DNA of 10,680 nucleotides. Origin: DASXPG01 sp044449445 (GTDB taxonomy: Bacteria; Gemmatimonadota; Gemmatimonadetes; Gemmatimonadales; JACORV01). Below are positions 1 through 8,797 of this stretch, one piece after another; within the stretch, counting starts at the first letter, position 1, and every line of letters starts with the position of its first letter. The DNA lies in the NCBI GenBank assembly GCA_044449445.1, contig JBIOIA010000084.1:1-10680 (forward strand), read 5' to 3'. The notes below the pieces were generated by a model. It searched no databases, was not told the DNA's origin, and saw nothing but the letters and a program-made list of their open reading frames with translations. The position numbers were made by a program, and so were the translations under genes.

Positions 1-188
1 ACCACGCGCGCCCCCGCCCCTTCCGCGAGCTCCGCCGAGCCGTCGCTCGAGCCGTTGTCGGCGACCACCACTTCGCCCACGAGGCCTGCGCGCTCGAGCG
101 CCGCGCGCGCCTTCCTCACGCACTGCGCCACGCTCGCCGCCTCGTTGAGGCACGGCATCACCACCGACACGTCCACGTCGGGACTCAT
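1..188 (-). CDS. Family 2 glycosyltransferase, N-terminal part (cut by window edge)
   Basis: Seen: an ATG at 188-186 opens a frame that runs off the left edge after 62 complete codons. It begins with a short beta strand (VSVVMPCLNE, residues 7-16) and continues to VVVADNGSSDGS (residues 43-54). These are the first strand and nucleotide-binding region of a GT-A fold, family GT2 glycosyltransferase. Known of the family: such enzymes transfer a sugar from a nucleotide-sugar donor to a lipid carrier or growing glycan at the inner face of the cytoplasmic membrane. The start overlaps the stop of the upstream membrane glycosyltransferase by four bases (ATGA, 188-185). I see no good Shine-Dalgarno sequence, so translation is probably coupled. 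The catalytic DXD motif and C-terminus lie outside the window, so acceptor and exact subfamily cannot be told. The first domain is clear; a dolichyl-phosphate-glucose-synthase-like subfamily is only a guess. Confidence 0.85.
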   Translation of the reverse strand, partial: MSPDVDVSVVMPCLNEAASVAQCVRKARAALERAGLVGEVVVADNGSSDGSAELAEGAGARV

Positions 189-1690
189 GTCGCCCGGTGG
201 ACGCGGAACGCGAACATCGGGCCGGGCCACACCTGGATCATCTGGAGGTAGCCGGGGCGGGAGCCCATCAGCGCGTCCACGGCCGCCGCGGGATCGGAGC
301 GAGGGCCCGTCAACACCAGGTAGTCGGCGCGCGCGCGATCGAGCCAGGCGTGCAGCGAATCGGCGCCGAGCCCCTCGGCGGAGCGGCCGCGCACGCGCCA
401 CAGGTAATTGGGCACCGCGTGTCGGCCCGTGTACAGCCAGATCAGCGCCTCGTCTTCGCCGGCGATCACCGCGCCCGGCTCCGTCTTGCCCCGGATCCAC
501 GGCAGGATCGTGTTCATCGTCTCCGAGATGCCGCGCTGGGTCGAGGTCGCCCAGCCGTTGACGTAGCCGCGCACCTGGAACGTCCCGAACCCCACGATCA
601 CGCCCAGCGCGCCAGCGGCCGCGGCAACCCGGATCACCTGGCCGGCCGCGACGCTCGCTTCCGCGGAGCGGCGCCACGCGCTCTCGACGCCGAGCACGAA
701 GGCGACAGCCAGCCACGGCAGCGCCGCCCACAGGAACCGGTCTGGACCATACGGCCAGACGAGCACGATCCCCAGGTAGAAGGCGAGCGTCCAGCCGAGC
801 GTAGGAATCCGGCGCACCAGCTGGGCGAGCCCGAAGAGCAGCAGCGCGCAGGCGGGAATCGCGAGCAGCGCCCGGAGCCCCGGCACCGGCGGCAGCGCGA
901 TGGTGCCGAGCGGTCCGCCGACGTCCGCGAAGCTTCGGAGCGACAACCAGCTCCATCCGCTCTGCCTGAGCAGGTCGCCGTAGGTGCCGTAGCCCGAGGC
1001 GATCGCGCCGTCGAGCTCGGCGTGATGCGCCGCGACCCACAAAGACCACGGCGCGAGGATCGCAGCGGCCACGGCGCCGGCGATCAGCGCGGCTCGCGGG
1101 CGACGCGCGAGGAACAGCGTGACGACGATCCCCAGGACGAGCGCGATCCCGATCGAGCGCGTGAGCGCCGCGGACCCGGCGAGCGCGCCCGCGAGCGCGG
1201 CGATCAGCGCGCCGCGGCGGCCAGCGGCCCGGCTCGCCGCCTCGGCCACCCAGCAGGCGGCTGCCGCGAGCGCCAGGAACAGCGGCTCGGCGAACAGAAT
1301 GGTCGCGACCGTCACGAGCGGCAGCGCGGTGGCGGCGAGCGCGACGACCAGCGCGGCGGCCCAGCGCCTGCCGAGCACGCGATCGGCGAGGTGCCCGACG
1401 GTGAGCGCCGCGAAGACCGCCATCAGCAGGGCGTTCGCCGCGCGGAACAGCGCGACGTTGGCGGGGAAGTGCGGCCACAGCTTCCACAGCGCGGCGAGAA
1501 ACGCCGGATATCCGAACGGGTAGTGCACGCCGCCCGGCGCACCCGGCAGGTAGAGCAGATGGTAGCCGTGACCCTCGGCCAGGCTCCTCGCGAGCGCGAG
1601 GTAGATGCCGTCGTCGTAGAACACGCCGACCAGCGCGCCCGGCATGACCGCCGCGATGGTGCCGCCGACCACGAGGGCCGCGGCGAGCAT
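185..1690 (-). CDS. Polytopic GT-C type membrane glycosyltransferase (PMT_2/GT39-like)
   Basis: Seen: 501 residues. A short N-terminal membrane segment (about 2-24) is followed by an acidic pair in the first outer loop (D26, D27), then HYPFGYP (56-62). Many Ala/Leu/Val-rich membrane helices follow to about residue 370, including GPDRFLWAALPW (315-326). A soluble tail of about 130 residues ends the protein. Known: an acidic residue in the first periplasmic loop, a PxGYP element and a late RFL/RYL-like segment typify GT-C enzymes (ArnT, PMT, GT39/GT83), which move a sugar from a polyprenyl-phosphate donor to a lipid or protein outside the membrane. Inference: it would use a lipid-linked sugar made by the preceding DPM1-like enzyme, 14 bases upstream. 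No ATG, GTG or TTG precedes ATG 1690 in frame; the Shine-Dalgarno is poor. The very high G+C here fits its Ala/Leu/Gly/Arg-rich protein. Substrate and acceptor are unknown; a non-enzymatic membrane protein of the superfamily is possible. Confidence 0.8.
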   Translation of the reverse strand: MLAAALVVGGTIAAVMPGALVGVFYDDGIYLALARSLAEGHGYHLLYLPGAPGGVHYPFGYPAFLAALWKLWPHFPANVALFRAANALLMAVFAALTVGHLADRVLGRRWAAALVVALAATALPLVTVATILFAEPLFLALAAAACWVAEAASRAAGRRGALIAALAGALAGSAALTRSIGIALVLGIVVTLFLARRPRAALIAGAVAAAILAPWSLWVAAHHAELDGAIASGYGTYGDLLRQSGWSWLSLRSFADVGGPLGTIALPPVPGLRALLAIPACALLLFGLAQLVRRIPTLGWTLAFYLGIVLVWPYGPDRFLWAALPWLAVAFVLGVESAWRRSAEASVAAGQVIRVAAAAGALGVIVGFGTFQVRGYVNGWATSTQRGISETMNTILPWIRGKTEPGAVIAGEDEALIWLYTGRHAVPNYLWRVRGRSAEGLGADSLHAWLDRARADYLVLTGPRSDPAAAVDALMGSRPGYLQMIQVWPGPMFAFRVHRAT

Positions 1691-1704
1691 CCACGCGTGC
1701 TGCT

Positions 1705-2432
1705 TCAGGCCGGCCGGACCAGGTTGAAGCGCAGGATGTGCCAGATCGCCGCCACGCCGTCCTTCCAGCCGATCTTCTTGCCCTCGGCGTAGGTGCGGCC
1801 GGAGTAGGAGATCGACATCTCGTAGATGCGGGCCCGCGCGTGCGCCAGCCGCGCCGTCAGCTCCGGCTCGAAGCCGAACCGGTCGGCGGTGAGCGGTAGC
1901 CGCTTCATGAGATCCGCGCGGACCATCTTGTAGCAGCTCTCCATGTCCGTGAGGTTGAGGTCGGTGAGCATGTTCGACAGGAGCGTCAGCACGCCGTTGC
2001 CGACGCGGTGCCAGAAATACAGCACGCGGTGCGCGCCGCCGCCGGTGAACCGGGAGCCGAACACGGCGTCCGCGCGGCCGTCGAGGATCGGCTCGAGCAG
2101 CGCCGGCAGCTCGGCCGGATCGTACTCGAGGTCGGCGTCCTGGACGACCATCACGTCGCCCGTCGCCGCCGAGATCGCCGACCTGATCGCGGCACCCTTG
2201 CCGCGGTTGTGGGGATGATGGACCACCCGATGCAGCTTGCCCGCCTTCAGCAACCGGTCGAGCACCGCACCCGTGTCGTCGCTCGAGCCGTCATCCACGG
2301 CGACGATCTCGAGCTTGAGCGGGACCGCGGCGAGCCGGTCCATCACCCGCTCGACGGTCGGGCCCTCGTTGTACGCGGGCACCAGCACCGAGAGCGTGAT
2401 GTCGCGCGCGGACTTCCAGGCGCTCGCCGGAC

Positions 2433-2436
<4 letters not shown>
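1705..2436 (-). CDS. DPM1-like family 2 glycosyltransferase (polyprenyl-phosphate sugar synthase type)
   Basis: Seen: 243 residues covering a whole GT-A domain. LSVLVPAYNEG (15-25) and VDDGSSDDT (47-55) form the nucleotide-binding half. NRGKGAAI (77-84), the DXD-type QDADLEYDP (99-107) and FGSRF (126-130) follow. The C-terminal half has a typical TDMESCYK (163-170) and GRTYAEGKKIGWKDG (213-227). No membrane helix is evident, as in the short DPM1 type. Known: these enzymes put mannose, glucose or a related sugar from a nucleotide donor onto polyprenyl phosphate at the cytoplasmic membrane face. Start: GTG at 2436-2434 overlaps the pilR stop (GTGA), with GAGGG at 2446-2450 nine bases upstream. 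Inference: it supplies a lipid-linked sugar to the GT-C protein next to it and is co-translated with pilR. The sugar cannot be read from sequence. Confidence 0.9.
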
Positions 2437-3805
<1,369 letters not shown>

Positions 3806-3809
<4 letters not shown>

Positions 3810-5503
3810 GCGGGCGCCTCCTCCCCGTTGGTCCGGGACGGCACGAAGATCGTGAACACGGTTCCCTGTCCCGCCGTCGAATCGCAGAAGATCACGCCGC
3901 GGTGCGCCTGCACCGCGCGCTGCACGATCGCGAGGCCGAGCCCGGTGCCGCCCGGCCGCCCCGTCACGAACGGCTCGAACAGCCGCGGCATGATGTCCTC
4001 GTTCACGCCCGGCCCCTCGTCGCTGACGCGCAGCAGTCGTGGCGCCTCGATCCGTGCGCCGGGCGGCACCGCGCCCTCTTCCGGCACGCCGACCTCGACC
4101 GTGACCTTCGCGCTGCCAGGCGCCGCCTGCACCGCGTTCAGCACCAGGTTGAACACCACGCGATGCAGCAGGTCCTCGTCGCCCTCGATCGCGACCGGCC
4201 GTGATGCCGCTTCGAGGGTGATGGAGGCCGTGGCCGGGCAGTCGGGATGCTGCCGGGCGAGCCGGATGCCCTGCTCCGCGACCGCAACGAGGTCGACCGG
4301 CGCCGAGCGCGTCACGCGCACCCGGGTGAAGTCGAGGAATTCGGTGAGCAGCCGCGAGAGCCGGTCGCTCTCCTTCATCACCAGAGACCCCAGGACCTTC
4401 TCGTCCGCGCCGGCGTGCGCCGTACGCGCCAGCTGCTCGACCGCGCTGCGGATGGAGGCCAGCGGGTTCTTGATCTCGTGCGCGAGCGACGCGGCGATCT
4501 CGGCGACCGCCTCCAGGCGCTCGGTGCGAAGGTGCAGCGCCTCGAGCCGCTTCTCGTCCGAGATGTCCTTGAAGATCGCGGTCACCGACGGCGAGCTGCC
4601 GTCCTTCGCGTGCACCGCGGTCGTCGAGACGCCGAGCGGGAACGTGCGGCCGGCGACAGTGGCCTCGCCCTCGCGCCGCAGCACGCCGCGACCCTGGAAC
4701 GCGGTCGCGCGCACCGCGTCGCCGAGCACCGGCGCGACCCGGTCCAGCGCCGCGAGCACCGGCTCGTCGCGCAGCGCGGTCGCGTCGAGATCGAGCAGCG
4801 CTTCCGCCGTCGGATTCGCGTACACCAGCCGGCCGTCGCCGCCCACCGTCAGGATGCCGGTCTTGATGTTGCGAAGAATGTCGCCGGCTTCGAGGCGCAC
4901 GCGGTGCAGCTCCTCGGTCAGCGCCTCTGACGTCGCGTTCGCCACGCGCACGCGGCTCGCCAGATACCCGGTCGCCACGGCGACCGCCCAGTACACCGCC
5001 ACCTGGAGCAGCAGCGCAGGCGACAGCTCGACCGGGTGACCGAACACCACGTCCGCCGCGTACAGGATGCCGGCGAGCAGCGCCATCAGCAGCCCGTTGG
5101 CGAACGGCATCAGGATCGCGTTGACCGCGATGACGAGGATGTACAGCGCCGCGAAGAACGTGTACGGCCCGCTGATGTGGACGAAGGCAGTGACGAGGGC
5201 GAGGTCGAAGGCGGCCTGGCCGTAGAGGAACGTCTGGCTGATGGGACCGGCCCGCAGGTGCGAGTACCAGAACGAGACCCCGGTGATCGCCAACGCCGCC
5301 GTGACGGAGATGGAGGCGACCAGCAGCTGGGTCAGGTCGGCCCGCCACCAGCTGAAGGCGGCGGCGAGGAAGATGGCGAGCGAGACCACCAGCCGGCCGG
5401 TGTACAGCCAGCGCAGCAGCGTCCGGGCGGGCGGAACCGCGCCGGGCTCGGGCCGGCGTCGCCAGGGAAGCGCCCGCCTCTCGGTACCTGCCGTGCCTGC
5501 CAT
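3806..5503 (-). CDS. pilS: PilS, membrane sensor histidine kinase of type IV pili
   Basis: Seen: 565 residues. Six probable membrane helices lie at about 37-55, 58-79, 91-110, 114-135, 137-155 and 162-184, with only short loops, as in PilS. A PAS-like domain follows at about 203-315 (ILTVGGDGRLVYANPTAEALL). The HisKA dimer domain has SLAHEIKNPLAS with phospho-acceptor H342. The HATPase domain has N-box N456, G1 SDEGPGV (494-500), F-box LFEPFVTG (508-515) and G2 GTGLGLAI (519-526). All catalytic boxes are intact. Known: PilS phosphorylates PilR, and in Pseudomonas it senses pilin level in the inner membrane. Start: ATG 5503 is preceded by a run of seven C and no Shine-Dalgarno. The frame is open farther upstream only as a shadow of the neighbouring gene. 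The stop overlaps the pilR GTG. Alternative: an NtrB/AtoS-like kinase, but six helices plus the pil context favour PilS. Confidence 0.93.
3817..3822 (-). promoter_or_regulatory. Strong Shine-Dalgarno sequence fixing the pilR GTG start
   Basis: Minus strand reads AGGAGG here, seven bases before GTG 3809, within the last codons of pilS. It decides between this GTG and earlier in-frame starts that would only translate out-of-frame pilS sequence. Confidence 0.8.
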
Positions 5504-5511
5504 GGGGGGGA

Positions 5512-5540
5512 ACAATAGGAACGGAATCGGTCTTGCACAA
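5512..5540 (-). promoter_or_regulatory. Candidate promoter directly upstream of pilS
   Basis: Minus strand shows TTGTGC (5540-5535; 3 of 6 matches to TTGACA), a 17-base spacer, then TATTGT (5517-5512; 4 of 6 to TATAAT). The second hexamer ends eight bases before ATG 5503, so a transcript would begin at or next to the start codon. This fits the missing Shine-Dalgarno, since a leaderless mRNA would need none. The match is moderate and could be chance; the upstream hexamer lies inside a perfect palindrome. Confidence 0.3.
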
Positions 5541-5548
5541 TGCAAGAC
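5530..5548. repeat. Perfect 8-bp palindrome with 3-base loop between the secreted-protein gene and pilS
   Basis: GTCTTGCA, a three-base spacer, then TGCAAGAC: both arms match exactly. On the minus strand it begins three bases past the stop of the upstream gene and ends 26 bases before pilS. No T-run follows, so it is a poor intrinsic terminator. It could be an mRNA hairpin, a processing site or an operator. It covers the upstream hexamer of the candidate pilS promoter. Confidence 0.65.
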
Positions 5549-5550
5549 TG

Positions 5551-6321
5551 CTAATGGAAGCGGCGGCCGACGATCGTCTTGAAGATCAGGTGGTCGGTGG
5601 CGCCCGTGAGGCCGAAGCCGACGCCGGCGTTGAACTCCCAGTCCGGCGAGAGGTTGAGGTTGATCGCCGGGAAGATCTGCTGCTCGCGCTGGGCAGGCGC
5701 GTCGAAGCCGCCCAGAGGGCCGTAGGCGCCGTAGTACTCGATGCCGAGGTTGACCTGGCGGGTGACGTCGAAGGTCACCGCGGCGTTGGGTGAGAACCCG
5801 GGCGATTGTCCCGCGCTCGGCCCCTTGAGTGACAGCTCCAGCGTCGGGTTGAGCGACACATAGAGCCGGCCGATCTGCTTGTCCACGATGGGCCGGATTT
5901 CCCAGGTCCAGGTGTCGGACGAGTACTCGGCACGCTGGTAGCCGATTTCCTGCGAGAGACTGACCCCGACGGGCCAATGCCAGTCCGCGGGCACGCTGAA
6001 GCGCGGGCGGATGTGGTTGCCGACCCAGCTGAAGGTCCCCTCGCGCGTGGATGTGAACGTGTAGAAGCCGATCTCGAACCACGGCGTGAAGCCGTGCGTG
6101 ATCTCGAGGGTTTCATGGATCGCGTGGTTCGTGGGCAGCATGCCGTCGGGGCTGACGGTCGTCCGACCGTCGGCGGTGTAGTTGGTGTGGAACTCGAACA
6201 TGGTCATTCCCTTCTCGACGGTCTCGGAAGGGTAGACCTGAATTTCGTAGTTGTCCTGGGCGCGCGCGGCGGTGAATGGCGCGAGCACAAGTGCCGCCAC
6301 GAGCGCCGCGAGCCTGTTCAT
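5551..6321 (-). CDS. Unnamed secreted beta-rich protein, probable outer-membrane barrel
   Basis: I do not recognise a named family. Seen: 256 residues. Residues 1-21 form a typical Sec signal peptide (N2, R3, a hydrophobic core, then ARA before Q22). The mature part alternates polar and hydrophobic/aromatic residues and looks like antiparallel beta strands: MTMFEFHTNYTADG (39-52), WFEIGFYTFTS (81-91), WPVGVSLSQEIGYQRAEYS (116-134), LYVSLNPTLELSLKG (153-167), VNLGIEYYGAYG (190-201), WEFNAGVGFGLTG (228-240). It ends near an aromatic residue (F255, H256), common in outer-membrane barrels. There is no cysteine, so it is not a lipoprotein. About ten to twelve strands would fit its length. Start ATG 6321 is chosen because it begins the signal peptide; the Shine-Dalgarno is weak. 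It lies 80 bases after pilC and 47 before pilS, with a dyad on each side. A role in the pilus is inferred only from location; a MetA/phenol-degradation-type transporter barrel is an alternative. Confidence 0.8.
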   Translation of the reverse strand: MNRLAALVAALVLAPFTAARAQDNYEIQVYPSETVEKGMTMFEFHTNYTADGRTTVSPDGMLPTNHAIHETLEITHGFTPWFEIGFYTFTSTREGTFSWVGNHIRPRFSVPADWHWPVGVSLSQEIGYQRAEYSSDTWTWEIRPIVDKQIGRLYVSLNPTLELSLKGPSAGQSPGFSPNAAVTFDVTRQVNLGIEYYGAYGPLGGFDAPAQREQQIFPAINLNLSPDWEFNAGVGFGLTGATDHLIFKTIVGRRFH

Positions 6322-6343
6322 GCCCGCATGGGGTCGGACGGCA

Positions 6344-6379
6344 ACCGGCCGCGCCTGTTGGAACGCAAGCGCGGCCGGT
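6344..6379 (-). terminator. GC-rich 11-bp hairpin between pilC and the secreted-protein gene
   Basis: The arms are 6344-6354 (ACCGGCCGCGC) and 6369-6379 (GCGCGGCCGGT), exact reverse complements, with a 14-base loop. The hairpin starts 22 bases past the pilC stop. On the minus strand it is followed by TTGCCGTCC rather than a T-run. It may be a weak or attenuating terminator, or an mRNA-stabilising or processing hairpin, separating pilBTC from downstream genes. The dyad is certain; the function is not. Confidence 0.45.
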
Positions 6380-6401
6380 GGAAGGAACGCGAGGACGATT
6401 G

Positions 6402-7601
6402 CTACTGCACCGCGTTGATCATGTTGAAGATCGGCAGGTACATCGCGATGATCATGCCGCCGACCACCACGCCGAGCACCACGATCATCACGGGCTCCAT
6501 CAACGAGAGCAGCGCCTCGACCGCGGCGTCCACTTCCTCGTCGTAGAAGTCCGCGATCTTGGAGAGCATTTCGTCCAGGCCGCCGGTCTGCTCGCCGACG
6601 GCGATCATCGAGATCACCATGGGCGGGAACACCTTGGACTTCTGGAGCGGCGCCGCGATCGTCTCGCCGCCCGCGATGCTGGCCCTCGACTCCATGACCG
6701 CGTCGTGGATCACGCGGTTGCCGGCGGTCTTGGCCGTGATCTCGAGGCCCTCGAGGATGCTCACGCCCGACGCGATCAGCGTGCCCAGCGTACGCGTGAA
6801 GCGCGACACCGCCGACTTGCGGATCAGGTCGCCGAGCACGGGGACGTTCAGCAGCAGCCGGTCGATGTTGAGCTTCCCGTTCGGCGTCGAATAGTACTTC
6901 TTGATCCCGAAGAAGGAGCCGGCCACGCTGGCGCCGATCGCCCACCAGTAGTGCTTCAGGACGTTCGAGGCGCCGATCACGATGCGCGTCGGCAGCGGCA
7001 GCTCCTGGTGAATGCCGGCGAACATCTCCTGGAAGACCGGGATCACGAAGATCAGCAGGATGACGATCGCCATGCCGGCCACCGAGAAGATCACGGCCGG
7101 GTAGATCATCGCGCCCTTCACTTTGCGCACCAGGGCGTCGTTCTTCTCCATGAACGTCGCCAGGCGCAGCAGAATCGTGTCGAGAATACCGCCGGCTTCG
7201 CCGGCTGCGACCATGTTGACGTACAGCTCCGTGAACGCCTTGGGGTGCTTGCGCAGCGCGTCGGCCAGCGTGTGACCGCTTTCGACGTCGTACACGACGG
7301 CGCGCGTGACGTCCTTCAGCGTCGGGTTCTCGCTCTGCTCCGACAGGATGTCGAGGGCCTGCACCAGCGGGAGGCCGGAGTTGATCATGGTGGCGAACTG
7401 CCGGGTAAAGATCACAACGTCGCGGGTCGTGACGCCCTTGCCGAAGCTGATCTTGAGCTCCTTCGGCGCCTGCTGGATCTTCACGACGATCATGCGGTTC
7501 TTGCGCAGGTGCGCGACCACGTCGTCGTGCGTCGGCAGGTCGATGGACCCCGACTGGAGCTCCCCCGTGAGGGTGCGTGCGGTGTAGTTGAAAACCGGCA
7601 T
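6402..7601 (-). CDS. pilC: PilC, type IV pilus inner-membrane platform protein
   Basis: Seen: 399 residues, the normal length for PilC/GspF. It opens with MPVFNYTARTLTGELQSGSI (1-20), a characteristic PilC/GspF start. Two T2SSF repeats follow: about 63-186 (FTRQFATMINSGLPLVQAL, then VAAGEAGGILD) and about 266-389 (SRFTRTLGTLIASGVSILEGL, then IAVGEQTGGLDEML). Membrane helices are clear at about 168-190 and 366-390, with a third at about 218-235. Known: PilC is the platform on which PilB and PilT act to insert or remove pilins. Start ATG 7601 has GGAGGA (7616-7611) nine bases upstream and lies 17 bases past the pilT stop. Gene order after pilT supports PilC rather than a type II secretion GspF. 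Confidence 0.96.
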   Translation of the reverse strand: MPVFNYTARTLTGELQSGSIDLPTHDDVVAHLRKNRMIVVKIQQAPKELKISFGKGVTTRDVVIFTRQFATMINSGLPLVQALDILSEQSENPTLKDVTRAVVYDVESGHTLADALRKHPKAFTELYVNMVAAGEAGGILDTILLRLATFMEKNDALVRKVKGAMIYPAVIFSVAGMAIVILLIFVIPVFQEMFAGIHQELPLPTRIVIGASNVLKHYWWAIGASVAGSFFGIKKYYSTPNGKLNIDRLLLNVPVLGDLIRKSAVSRFTRTLGTLIASGVSILEGLEITAKTAGNRVIHDAVMESRASIAGGETIAAPLQKSKVFPPMVISMIAVGEQTGGLDEMLSKIADFYDEEVDAAVEALLSLMEPVMIVVLGVVVGGMIIAMYLPIFNMINAVQ

Positions 7602-7618
7602 CCGTCAGTCTCCTCCGC

Positions 7619-8797
7619 TCAGCGCTTGAGCCCGCCGGTGAGCGGCCGGTCCTTGGGCATCTGCGGCTTCTCGTCCGCCTCGCCCGGCACCGGCTCTCCC
7701 ACCATGCGCAGGAAGTCGGCGGGCTCCGCGGTGGCCCGCAGGCACTCGTCCAGCGTGACCTCGCGGTTCATGTAGTGCACGTACAGCGCGTCGTTCATCG
7801 TCTGCATGCCGAACTTCTTTCCGGCCTGCATGGACGAGGTGATCTGGTGGACTTTGTCGTCGCGGATCAGCGCGCGGATGGCCGGGGTGCAGACCATGAT
7901 CTCGCACGCCATCACCCGCCCCTTGCCCTTGGCCTTGGGCAGCAGCGTCTGCGTGATCACGCCCTCGAGCACGAAGGCGAGCTGCGCGCGGACCTGCGAC
8001 TGCTGGTGCGAGGGGAACACGTCGATCACGCGGTTGATGGTCTCCGCGCACGAGTTGGTGTGCAGCGTCGCGAAGGCCAGGTGGCCCGTCTCGGCGATGG
8101 TGAGGCCCGCCTGGATCGTCTCCAGGTCGCGCATTTCGCCGATGAGCACCACGTCGGGGTCCTGCCGCAGCGCGTACTTGAGGGCGGCCGCGAACGACTT
8201 GGTGTCGGTGCCGACCTCGCGCTGGTTGACGATGCACGACTGGTGCTTGTGGATGAACTCGATCGGATCTTCGACCGTGATGATGTGGCCCTTCCACTCG
8301 CGGTTGATCTTGTCGATCATGGCCGCGAGGGTCGTGCTCTTGCCCGAGCCCGTGGGCCCCGTGACCAGCACCAGTCCGCGCGGCTTCTCGGCCAGCTTCG
8401 CGACCACGGCCGGCAGGTTCAGCTGGTCGAACGTCTTCACCTGGAACGGGATCTGCCGCACCACCATCGACACGCAACCCCGCTGCTTGAACGCGTTGCC
8501 GCGGAAGCGCGCCAGGTTCGCGATGCCGAAGCTGAAGTCGAGCTCGTCGTCCATCTCGAAGCGCTTCTTCTGCTGCTCCGTGAGGACCGAATACGCGATC
8601 TGGAGCGTGTCCTTGGGCGAAAGCACGTACTCGATCTTGCTGCTGATGATGTCGCCGTCCACGCGGATCTTGGGCCGTTCGCCGGCGGTGATGTGCAGGT
8701 CGCTGGCGCCGACCTCGATCATCTCCTCGAGCAGCACGCGGAGATTGACTCCGCCCGTCGGGGGCGCTGTCGAAGGGGCTCCCTGGGGTGCCGTCAT
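7619..8797 (-). CDS. pilT: PilT, type IV pilus retraction ATPase
   Basis: Seen: 392 residues. It begins with a Pro/Ala-rich lead (about 1-17), then VLLEEMIEVGASDLHITAGE (21-40), the PilT N-terminal domain signature. Walker A is GPTGSGKST (147-155), the Asp box contains VEDPIE (175-180), Walker B is VVLIGEMRD (216-224) and the His box is TGHLAFATLHTNS (237-249). The retraction-type motif AIRNLI appears as AIRALI (306-311). A tail of about 35 residues rich in Pro, Glu and Lys follows the core. There is no zinc tetracysteine, which separates it from PilB. Known: a hexameric cytoplasmic ATPase that depolymerises the pilus through PilC for twitching or DNA uptake. Start ATG 8797 overlaps the pilB stop (ATGA) and has AAGGAG (8811-8806) eight bases upstream; an earlier in-frame start would only read pilB out of frame. 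PilU is an alternative, but pilB-pilT-pilC order favours PilT. Confidence 0.96.
   Translation of the reverse strand: MTAPQGAPSTAPPTGGVNLRVLLEEMIEVGASDLHITAGERPKIRVDGDIISSKIEYVLSPKDTLQIAYSVLTEQQKKRFEMDDELDFSFGIANLARFRGNAFKQRGCVSMVVRQIPFQVKTFDQLNLPAVVAKLAEKPRGLVLVTGPTGSGKSTTLAAMIDKINREWKGHIITVEDPIEFIHKHQSCIVNQREVGTDTKSFAAALKYALRQDPDVVLIGEMRDLETIQAGLTIAETGHLAFATLHTNSCAETINRVIDVFPSHQQSQVRAQLAFVLEGVITQTLLPKAKGKGRVMACEIMVCTPAIRALIRDDKVHQITSSMQAGKKFGMQTMNDALYVHYMNREVTLDECLRATAEPADFLRMVGEPVPGEADEKPQMPKDRPLTGGLKR

Noticed and set aside
197..1792. 531-codon open frame on the plus strand opposite the membrane glycosyltransferase
   Set aside because: Its protein is a run of Arg, His, Asp, Gln and Glu with no domain, as expected opposite a high-GC gene; the minus strand encodes a coherent membrane protein with family motifs.
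6318..6329. Three-codon ATG-CGG-GCA-TGA reading frame overlapping the start of the secreted-protein gene
   Set aside because: Too short to judge; a chance arrangement is likely, although its TGA overlaps the ATG at 6321.
6322..6401. Sigma-54 type -24/-12 pairs ending in TTGC in the pilC/secreted-protein spacer
   Set aside because: Two TTGC sequences are present, but GG pairs upstream are one to two bases off the required spacing, and both fall in the hairpin region.
5551..6945. 464-codon version of the secreted protein starting within pilC
   Set aside because: The upstream part is pilC in another frame; a clean signal peptide begins at ATG 6321.
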